From Verrucomicrobiia bacterium (GTDB lineage Bacteria; Verrucomicrobiota; Verrucomicrobiia; Verrucomicrobiales; DEV007), in NCBI GenBank assembly GCA_030425385.1, contig JAUIAH010000001.1, positions 496,001-560,000 on the forward strand: 64,000 nucleotides of DNA. The letters run 5' to 3'. The notes under the pieces are model-generated. The model had not been told where the DNA came from, made no database searches, and saw nothing but the letters and a program-made list of their open reading frames with translations. The first letter of the stretch is position 1, and the number at the start of each line of letters is the position of its first letter. A program made the position numbers and the translations under genes. Shown here piece by piece: positions 57,659 through 64,000 of this stretch.

Positions 57659-58308
57659 GGATGATTGGAAGCCGTTTCAGCGGGAGGTGTCTGGGGCTGC
57701 TGGCGGCGCAAGGCGGGCGGCGGGGCTGGGACCTTGTCTTTGTCCATGCGGAGCGCTTGAAAGATGAGATTCAAGTTGTGCTGGAGCACGGTCGGGAACG
57801 TCACGCGTCCCGGCTCTACTTTTGATTCATTGGATAGCTTCTCTGTTAGATTAGCCACCAGATCGGCACCGAGTGAGACGACGGATTCGGCGGGAGAGGG
57901 TGCTACGGTGGAACTCGCTTGGCTGGCTCCGCGCACGCCACCGGCAATGAGATCACTGGTGATGCGTTTCCCTTGGATGCTGATCGAGCTCCGAGTGGTC
58001 GTGAGCTTGCCGTTCTTGTCGACCGTGATTTCCAGGCTGGCATGGTCGTCAGAGGCAAAGAGACCGCGCACGTGATCAATCCTCACAGAAATGTAGAGTC
58101 CTCCATCGGGGGTGCGCGTGATTTCGGGGCGATAGGTCCGATAGCGATTATCGGACATCTCGTAATCGGCGAGCTTCTTCTTGCGGCCGTCCCAACCACC
58201 GAGGCTTTGACCAAAGCGCTCGAAATCCAGCACGACCCCCGCGTGGGCGGCTCCAGAGAGCGCGACCCCGAGGAGGGCGATGAGCAGGCGTGTGCGAAGC
58301 AAGTTCAT
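57655..58308 (-). CDS. Secreted hypothetical protein
   Basis: 217 residues from the ATG at 58308, which starts a signal peptide (NLLRTRLLIALLGVALSGAA); an in-frame start at 58347 exists. The mature part has a beta-rich section (GGLYISVRIDHVRGLFASDD, LEITVDKNGKLTTTRSSISI) and then a helical region. It ends in a Pro-rich tail (RRQQPQTPPAETA). Not recognised. It overlaps the selA start by 4 bp, so expression of selA depends on its translation. Confidence 0.7.
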   Translation of the reverse strand: MNLLRTRLLIALLGVALSGAAHAGVVLDFERFGQSLGGWDGRKKKLADYEMSDNRYRTYRPEITRTPDGGLYISVRIDHVRGLFASDDHASLEITVDKNGKLTTTRSSISIQGKRITSDLIAGGVRGASQASSTVAPSPAESVVSLGADLVANLTEKLSNESKVEPGRVTFPTVLQHNLNLIFQALRMDKDKVPAPPPALRRQQPQTPPAETASNHP

Positions 58309-58350
58309 GGAGCCAGCGTAACGCGAACTTAGTCGACTTTCAATCACGGC

Positions 58351-59316
58351 CTATTCAGGCCAATGCACGCGGCTCTCCTTCTCAAGCCAAGCGGGATCCG
58401 TGAGCCAGGGAGAGAATGCTCTGGGAATCTCCGAGCGCCAAACCATCCGTTCGCTGGTGGTCGGATGTTGAAATGCGAGGATCCAGGCGTGGAGCATGAG
58501 CCGGTCGACAGAGTCCCCTTTGTGGGGACGTCCATAGATCACATCGCCAAGCAAGGGGTGTCCGAGGCTCTGGCAGTGTACCCGGATCTGGTGGGTGCGC
58601 CCCGTGTGCAAATGGCAGTGCACCAACGTTGCTCCATCGATAGAGGCGCCACAGTGATAGTCAGTGACGGCAGGCTTGCCGCGATTCGCCTCTACCACGG
58701 CCATCTTCTGGCGGTTTACAGGGTGGCGCCCAAGGTGATTCGATACCGTGCCGGAGGGGAACGAGGGGCGACCACGGACCACGGCTAGATAGTGTTTCTG
58801 CACGCGGCGTTCCGAGAATTGTGTCGTCAAGGCGCGGTGCGTGGGATCGTTCTTGGCCACCACCATGGCACCGCTCGTGTCTTTGTCTAACCGATGCACG
58901 ATGCCAGGACGCTCCACACCCCCGATGCTCGAAAGGCCGCCGCAGTGGGCGAGGAGGCCGTTGACCAAGGTGCCGCTATGGTTTCCCGCCCCAGGGTGCA
59001 CGACCAATCCGCTCGGTTTATCCAAGACTAACAGATCGTCGTCTTCGTGTAAGATGGACAAGTCCATGGGTTCTGCCACGGCTTTAGCAGGTTCCACCTC
59101 TGGGATGGCGATCTCAATGGTTTCGTCGAGGACAGCCGGTTGGCGGGCCTTCACTGGTCTCCCCTGTACGCGCACGTGGCCGTCTTTGATCAAGGCTTGC
59201 ATGCGCGAGCGCGACAGCTGTGGGAAGGCCTTTGCTAGGACGACATCAAGTCGTTTGCCTACCTGGTCGGCATCCGTTAGTTGAAATTGAAGCGTCTCCG
59301 GCATGGGCGAGTCCAC
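58351..59316 (-). CDS. rluD: Pseudouridine synthase, RluA/RluD family
   Basis: 321 residues. An N-terminal S4 RNA-binding domain (RLDVVLAKAFPQLSRSRMQA) is followed by the synthase domain with the catalytic Asp in GIVHRLDKDTSGAMVVAK. Other family segments are LLVLDKPSGLVVHPGAGNHS, HYLAVVRG, and LHTGRTHQIRVHCQSLGHPL. RluD makes three pseudouridines in helix 69 of 23S rRNA; RluC is the main alternative, but the S4 plus HPGAGN pattern favours RluD. It lies 39 bp after the ethylene-receptor-like kinase gene and may be read through from it. Confidence 0.9.
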   Translation of the reverse strand: MDSPMPETLQFQLTDADQVGKRLDVVLAKAFPQLSRSRMQALIKDGHVRVQGRPVKARQPAVLDETIEIAIPEVEPAKAVAEPMDLSILHEDDDLLVLDKPSGLVVHPGAGNHSGTLVNGLLAHCGGLSSIGGVERPGIVHRLDKDTSGAMVVAKNDPTHRALTTQFSERRVQKHYLAVVRGRPSFPSGTVSNHLGRHPVNRQKMAVVEANRGKPAVTDYHCGASIDGATLVHCHLHTGRTHQIRVHCQSLGHPLLGDVIYGRPHKGDSVDRLMLHAWILAFQHPTTSERMVWRSEIPRAFSPWLTDPAWLEKESRVHWPE

Positions 59317-59355
59317 TCTAGGATAGAGGGCGCCGTTCGTCTATGGGATAGGCCT

Positions 59356-60933
59356 TCACTCTGCGGGCAGCACAAAACGCACCTCCGTCCCTTTGCCATC
59401 GCTGACGGGACTGATCAGTTCGAGCTGACCATCGTGGGCTTCAACGAACTGTTTGACGATGGAGAGTCCCAGGCCAACCCCCGTGGTCTTCTGGTTGGGC
59501 AGGCGGAAGAAGCGTTCAAACACCTGTGCGTGAAATTCGGGATCAATGCCAGGGCCTTGATCGCGGACATAGAAACAAATGCCGTCCACGGCTGAACGCG
59601 CTCCCGTGTCCACGGAAGATCTAGCAGCGGAGTGCCGGAGACTGTTCGTGAGGAGATTCACGAGGACATGGACAATCTTGGCGCGATCAACGCGAATGCT
59701 AGCGTGAGGAACTTCGTTGTGCACATTGACCTGAATGTGAGACCTCTTGGCAAGGTTGCTGACACTGGTGATGGCCTCTTGTAGCAATTCCTCGCAGGGA
59801 ACATCGGTTTCTTCCAGGTCGTGGAGGCCACGCTGCAGACGCGTCATGTCGAGCAATGATCGCAGGGTGGACGTGATCCGGTCCGTTTCCAACTGAGCAA
59901 TGCCTAGCAATTCTTGCTCTTCTTCGCCAAGAGAAGTCATGCGTTTCTTGAGCAATGAGAGACTCGTTTGAATGCTCGTCACCGGGGTGCGCAGTTCGTG
60001 ACTCACGGTGCCGATGAGGTCCGATTTGATCTCGTCGAGCAGATGGAAATCCGTGACGTCCTGGAGCAGGGCGACGACACCATGGGTCGCCTGTTCATCG
60101 GAGGTGGCGACCACACGGCAGAGACGGAAATTGGGTCTCCCCGCGATTCGATACTGATGAACGTCGCGAAAACCTTGCGGAATGCTGTTATCGCCACTGG
60201 TGAGGACTTTCTCGACTTCCTTGCTCACCGCTGGAGGAAGGTCCGATTGGCAATCAATGGCCACCCGGAAGCTATGGGCGGCGGAATTCTGATACTCAAG
60301 TTCCCCATTTGCATTGATGAGATAAAGTGGATCGGGAATGGCCTCAATGATGCCATTGAGATGCTGCGTGCGTTTGGCCACACGCGCTTCGAGGGTGCGA
60401 TTCAATTCATTGATCCGCTGCTCTGCTTCTTCGTGATCGCGAATCCGATCCGTGAGTTCTGCGTTGAGCGTGCGAAGCTGTGCCGGGCTTGGCAAGCGCA
60501 GCGTGGCCGGTAGGATGCGGACTAGCAGAATGGCGGTGGCTAACGAAATCACTGCGGTGATGGCCTTGATGACTCCCGAGAGATAGTATTGGGGTTTCCA
60601 GATCACCCAGATCTCCATGAGATGCGTGGTGCCACAGGCGAGGATAAAGCAAGCGAAGCAGAGGAAAATCCAGTGATACGCGAGGTCTGTGCGTTTCTTC
60701 ACAAAGATCCAAAGAAAGATGGGGATCGAGTAGTAAGAGATCGCGATGACGGCATCCGAGGCGATGTGAAGCCAGAGGATGTTGCTGTTCCAGAGATAGC
60801 AATGTCCATGAGGCATGAATCCTTCCGTACTGGAAAGAAACTGCCATGCGAAGGCCGCCGCCGCCAGGAGGGCCACGCTGGTGGCGATGGTAACCATCAA
60901 CGTCCTTTGGGGCAGCCGTAGAGCGATGCTCAT
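59356..60933 (-). CDS. Ethylene-receptor-like sensor histidine kinase
   Basis: 525 residues. The N-terminal membrane domain (about 12-140) matches the ethylene-binding domain of plant ETR1 and cyanobacterial SynEtr1: ASDAVIAISYYSIP, then WIFLCFACFILACGTTHLME. Aligned with ETR1, all residues required for copper or ethylene binding are conserved at identical spacing: D60, Y67, I70, P71, I97, C100 and H104 (ETR1 D25, Y32, I35, P36, I62, C65, H69). A coiled coil and a PAS-like domain follow (GIIEAIPDPLYLINANGELE). HisKA has the phospho-acceptor H312 (TVSHELRTPVTS). The HATPase has LVNLLTNSLRHS, DQGPGIDPEF and TGVGLGLSIVKQFV. The start overlaps the upstream response regulator stop by 4 bp, so the two form a two-component system. 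Confidence 0.92.
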   Translation of the reverse strand: MSIALRLPQRTLMVTIATSVALLAAAAFAWQFLSSTEGFMPHGHCYLWNSNILWLHIASDAVIAISYYSIPIFLWIFVKKRTDLAYHWIFLCFACFILACGTTHLMEIWVIWKPQYYLSGVIKAITAVISLATAILLVRILPATLRLPSPAQLRTLNAELTDRIRDHEEAEQRINELNRTLEARVAKRTQHLNGIIEAIPDPLYLINANGELEYQNSAAHSFRVAIDCQSDLPPAVSKEVEKVLTSGDNSIPQGFRDVHQYRIAGRPNFRLCRVVATSDEQATHGVVALLQDVTDFHLLDEIKSDLIGTVSHELRTPVTSIQTSLSLLKKRMTSLGEEEQELLGIAQLETDRITSTLRSLLDMTRLQRGLHDLEETDVPCEELLQEAITSVSNLAKRSHIQVNVHNEVPHASIRVDRAKIVHVLVNLLTNSLRHSAARSSVDTGARSAVDGICFYVRDQGPGIDPEFHAQVFERFFRLPNQKTTGVGLGLSIVKQFVEAHDGQLELISPVSDGKGTEVRFVLPAE

Positions 60934-62300
60934 GCCTGAAGTTGCGAGGCATCCGCGAGTTCGCGGCGTTTCCGATAGAGCGTCGTGGGATCAATGCCGA
61001 GGACTTCGGCAGCTTCGGAAAGGGTTTCGCATGCGTCGATCACACGACGCACATGTTCGCGCTCGATCTCTTTGAGGGTGCACCGATCTCCTAAGTGGAT
61101 GGAATCACTAGCATCATCCACGTTGTTATCATTCGTATTCGACTGCACGATCGTGGAGATGTTAGGATCAATAGAGATGGGAATACAATCCGCAAGCAGG
61201 ACCTGACGTTCGATGAAATTGCGAAGCTCACGAATATTGCCGGGCCAATTGTGGCGTCGAATCAGATCCCAGCTAGCCTCGTCAAAGTCGACCGCACGTC
61301 TGCCGAATTCTGTCCCGTAGCGTGCCAAGAAAGTTCGGGCGATGAGTTCGAGATCTTCTTTCCGTTCTCGAAGGGGCGGCATGTTGATTGACACCACGTT
61401 GAGTCGGTAAAAGAGATCCTCGCGAAACTCCCCTAGGGCGACGCTTTCTTTAAGGTCGCGATTGGTGGCGGCGATCACTCTCACATCAGCACTATGAACG
61501 GAGCTCTCGCCAAGACGCTCGTAGAGTTGTTCTTGCAGGAGGCGAAGGAGCTTGGGTTGCACGGATGGAGGGAGATCGCCAATCTCATCGAGAAAGAGCG
61601 TGCCTCCTTCGGCCGCGTGAACGAATCCCCAGTGATCCTTGATTGCTCCGGTGAACGCGCCGCGCACGTGCCCGAAAAGCTCGCTCGCAAAGAGATCGGA
61701 AGTGAGCGCGGGGCAATTGACGGTAATGAATGGGCCGTCCTTGCGGGCCCCGCGATCGTGGATGGCTTTGGCGAGAACGGTCTTGCCCGTGCCGCTTTCC
61801 CCTAGAATAAGGACTCCTGTGTCCACCTTGGCCACCTTGTCCACGACGGACCAGATGGAGCGCATCTTGGGGCAATTGGTCTCAGGTGATGGGGTAGCGG
61901 AGTCTAACTGACCCTCAAGGTGTCGCAGCCGCCCCTTCAGGCGTCGCTGATTCTCGATCTTCGTGAGGACAAGCTCGACCTGTTCTTCGGTGAACGGCTT
62001 CTCCACGTACTCGGTGGCCCCCTCATGCATGGCTTTCACTGCCGAGGACACCGACGCGTGGGCCGTGAACACGACGACGTCCGGTCCATTCTCGATGGAG
62101 ACTATCTCTGAGAGACGATCGAGGCTACAAACCGAGCCTAACTGAAGGTCGAGGAAGACGACGTCGATCGGTTTCGCCTCCAGTGTCGCGAACATGACCT
62201 CCAACGACTCCGCCGTGGCTACCCCATGTCCCAGGTCCTGGATGATCAGACTCGTCGTTGTGCGAATGCTGGGTTCGTCGTCGACAATGAGAACATCCAT
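60930..62300 (-). CDS. Sigma54-dependent response regulator, NtrC family
   Basis: 456 residues. Receiver: acidic pocket DVLIVDDEPS, phospho-acceptor D51 (VVFLDLQLGS), Thr in VVFTAHAS and the Lys in YVEKPFTEEQ. Central AAA+ domain: Walker A GESGTGKT (167-174), the sigma54-contacting loop GAFTGA (214-219), GTLFLDEIGDLP and RLNVVSINMPPLRERKED. C-terminal Fis-type helix-turn-helix (LSEAAEVLGIDPTTLYRKRR). It activates RNA polymerase with sigma54 on phosphorylation by the kinase encoded next. I found no convincing -24/-12 promoter in the window, so its targets are probably elsewhere. Confidence 0.94.
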   Translation of the reverse strand: MDVLIVDDEPSIRTTTSLIIQDLGHGVATAESLEVMFATLEAKPIDVVFLDLQLGSVCSLDRLSEIVSIENGPDVVVFTAHASVSSAVKAMHEGATEYVEKPFTEEQVELVLTKIENQRRLKGRLRHLEGQLDSATPSPETNCPKMRSIWSVVDKVAKVDTGVLILGESGTGKTVLAKAIHDRGARKDGPFITVNCPALTSDLFASELFGHVRGAFTGAIKDHWGFVHAAEGGTLFLDEIGDLPPSVQPKLLRLLQEQLYERLGESSVHSADVRVIAATNRDLKESVALGEFREDLFYRLNVVSINMPPLRERKEDLELIARTFLARYGTEFGRRAVDFDEASWDLIRRHNWPGNIRELRNFIERQVLLADCIPISIDPNISTIVQSNTNDNNVDDASDSIHLGDRCTLKEIEREHVRRVIDACETLSEAAEVLGIDPTTLYRKRRELADASQLQA

Positions 62301-62389
62301 GAGACAAAGATGTCACGAGGGCGGCAACAATGGCAAATGCGCTCTCAATTTGATCATACTGACCTTGTTGAAATCCGGCCAGAAACCAA

Positions 62390-64000
62390 TTACAAAGATA
62401 GTCCTGTTCCCCCGGTGAATGGAAGCGGATCCGCAATGTCGAGATCACCCAAGGCGAAAGGATTCTCATCGAGGTCCTCTACGGGCGAGAGGATGGAGAC
62501 GCCTTCCAAGTTGTTTCCTAATAGGCTGCCAGAGATCCCTTCCGAGAGATCAAGTGGCCCATTCGAAAGGTCGAGATCAAGTTCGCCCAACCGAAAGGCA
62601 TACACAGCCACATCACTGGGCAAGTGAGCAAGGTCGCCCGGAGGGGGGTAGGCCCGCGCGACCAACGATAGCAAGAGTTGGTCGTCGCCAGCGTGGAACC
62701 GGTGGATCTCTAAGTTCTCTACCAGTTCAAGACCACCTGTGGGTTGTTGAGAATCACTGATTCCGGGATCGGACCCATCCAGTGTATAAAAGATGCGGGT
62801 CCCTTCGACCAGGTCTTGTGTATTGATCACATTCTCGATCGTCACGCCCCCAATGAAAGAGCCGGTGGCATCCGAATTGCCCGTAAACGAAATGACTGGC
62901 GGCTCTAATTTCTGAGCGGGCTGGATGTGATAAACCATCTCGACAACGTCACTCGCGTGGTAGTTGTCCTCCATGCCGAGAGGAGCTAGCATGCGAGCGC
63001 GCACGCGAACGGGCCGTGGCTCTGGAGAAAAGGGAAGGTGGAGAATAGGAAAGGGCGCCGCGTAGGGAGTCTGCACGGTGGCATCGGGAAGCGCGCCCTC
63101 GATCACGCTGTGTTCGAGGTCGTAGACTACCCGAGCTCCCAGGGGTGCATTGGAACCAGGAGTGATCTGCACCATGGCTCCGCCGGCGATATTGGTATCT
63201 CCCGGAGAAATATGCGGTGGCTCAAGGGTGACCGCAGGATCGATAATAATGTTCGTCGTGGTCGTGGAATCGACTTGAAAGCATCCCAGGTCTTTCAGGG
63301 GAGGGAAGATCTTGGTGGCAAGTTCATAGACCTTGGGTTCCGCGCTGTCATTCACCAATTCGAACGCCCCATCGTAGGGAATGCCATTGAGCAATTCGCC
63401 CGTGGGACCGAGAGAGGGTTCGCTGCCATCCAACGTATAGGCAATCCGCGTGCCGAAGGGAAGCTGCCGCGTGGCCGTGATGGAAACGGTCGTACTTCTC
63501 ATAAAGCGGCTTCCTGAGAAGGGGTAGATCAATGCGAGATTCAAGTTCAGGAGAGGCATCGATTCATAGGTGTGACTGATGATTTCACTGTCATAGACAC
63601 GCGTCGTTGACGACACACAATAGGCGGAGACTTCGGTGTCTGCCGGGACGGAAATGGGATCGTCGTATTCGAGCCACCCGTCATCATTCAGTTGATAGAG
63701 GATCCTTGAGACATCGCCGAGATTGGGATTGGAGAGGACTAGTTCTTTGTCGAACTCTGCCTCACAGCAAGTGCTGGACGGAATGGAGAAATCAGGTGGT
63801 GCCAATTGGACCGTGATCACGGCATCATCGATCGTGCTCTCTGTGTAGTGAGGCTGATCTTCATAGCTGATGGCTTTTGCCCAAATCGTGGCTCCGCCAG
63901 GGTAATGCTCAAGATTGGCAAGCACGGGGCCACTATAATCTATCCATGAAGAGCCATTGATCGCATAGACGATCTTGGCCACGGCTGGATCATTCTCATG
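62390..64000 (-). CDS. Multi-repeat surface protein with chitobiase C-terminal-like domains, 5'-truncated
   Basis: The frame is open to the last base, so the N-terminus lies outside; about 536 residues are visible. It consists of repeated beta-sandwich units of about 110 residues of the chitobiase/beta-hexosaminidase C-terminal type: IVYAINGSSWIDYSGPV, ISYEDQPHYTES, RIAYTLDGSEPSLGPTG, RVVYDLEHS, RIFYTLDGSDPGISDSQQP. The V-x-YTLDG-S-xP signature is typical. The C-terminal 70 residues are Asp/Leu/Gly-rich (LDLDLSNGPLDLSEGISG) and may be a secretion or assembly tail. Such repeats occur in large extracellular polymer-binding proteins. The gene is 89 bp from the response regulator gene, same strand. 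Confidence 0.85.
   Translation of the reverse strand, partial: HENDPAVAKIVYAINGSSWIDYSGPVLANLEHYPGGATIWAKAISYEDQPHYTESTIDDAVITVQLAPPDFSIPSSTCCEAEFDKELVLSNPNLGDVSRILYQLNDDGWLEYDDPISVPADTEVSAYCVSSTTRVYDSEIISHTYESMPLLNLNLALIYPFSGSRFMRSTTVSITATRQLPFGTRIAYTLDGSEPSLGPTGELLNGIPYDGAFELVNDSAEPKVYELATKIFPPLKDLGCFQVDSTTTTNIIIDPAVTLEPPHISPGDTNIAGGAMVQITPGSNAPLGARVVYDLEHSVIEGALPDATVQTPYAAPFPILHLPFSPEPRPVRVRARMLAPLGMEDNYHASDVVEMVYHIQPAQKLEPPVISFTGNSDATGSFIGGVTIENVINTQDLVEGTRIFYTLDGSDPGISDSQQPTGGLELVENLEIHRFHAGDDQLLLSLVARAYPPPGDLAHLPSDVAVYAFRLGELDLDLSNGPLDLSEGISGSLLGNNLEGVSILSPVEDLDENPFALGDLDIADPLPFTGGTGLSL

Noticed and set aside
62301-62389. A sigma54 (-24/-12) promoter for the ethylene-like two-component operon
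   Set aside because: No TGGCAC-N5-TTGC match was found here or ahead of other genes checked by eye.

Overview
The window looks like chromosomal DNA from a free-living member of the Verrucomicrobiota (class Verrucomicrobiia), or less likely the Planctomycetota. The evidence is a DUF1553 (PSD1) plus DUF1501 gene pair, a PEP-CTERM protein with a VPEP signal, a ThuA-like protein, large LamG/PA14/thrombospondin type-3 surface proteins, a DUF3160 protein, and start codons that almost never have a Shine-Dalgarno sequence. About 45 protein genes are packed tightly: neighbours often overlap by 4 bp (ATGA) and convergent genes often share their stop codons. I see no rRNA, tRNA, CRISPR array, insertion sequence or prophage. 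No gene-free stretch exceeds 300 bp.

Layout. 0-3 kb: a 5'-truncated PSD1 protein and a Tat-exported DUF1501 protein. 3-6 kb: ftsH coupled to an SDR that lacks the catalytic tyrosine. 6-10.5 kb (minus strand): a PQQ-type beta-propeller, a secreted NlpC/P60-like protein, a truncated Uma2 protein, small hypotheticals, and a regulatory-domain protein interrupted by an in-frame amber codon. 10.7-12.1 kb: a DUF234-type ATPase with tandem palindromic sites at its promoter. 12.3-19 kb: pyruvate phosphate dikinase, a ThuA-like protein and a DUF3160 protein. 19-26 kb: folP-hisJ divergent from an ABC exporter and a methyltransferase, then a secreted hypothetical, a PEP-CTERM protein and a sodium:solute symporter. 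26-31 kb: a bitopic coiled-coil giant, DUF3307, and a cyclic-nucleotide-binding-fold protein divergent from an FHA-class III cyclase. 31-35 kb: tkt-sufS-rfbD operon. 35-40 kb: DUF4058, aroE, an OmpA-like protein and an HtrA protease. 40-45 kb: a tandem pair of non-canonical Hsp70s and a SET-domain protein. 45-49.5 kb: a PotD-like lipoprotein overlapping a hybrid histidine kinase. 49.6-56 kb: a MATE exporter, a small membrane protein, a 1280-residue LamG protein and a carbohydrate-binding-like protein. 56-62.3 kb: one minus-strand run of a sigma54 response regulator, an ethylene-receptor-like histidine kinase, an RluD-type synthase, a secreted protein and selA. 62.4-64 kb: a 5'-truncated protein with chitobiase C-terminal-like repeats.

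The most notable systems are: (i) the histidine kinase at 59356-60933, whose membrane domain carries every residue known to matter for copper and ethylene binding in plant ETR1, at identical spacing, and which is translationally coupled to a sigma54 activator; (ii) the polyamine-type binding lipoprotein fused by overlap to a hybrid kinase with no transporter genes nearby; (iii) the tandem Hsp70 pair; and (iv) the cyclase / cyclic-nucleotide-fold pair. The genes at 8.2-10.5 kb look as if they are decaying. Functions are assigned by recognising motifs and families by eye, without database searches.
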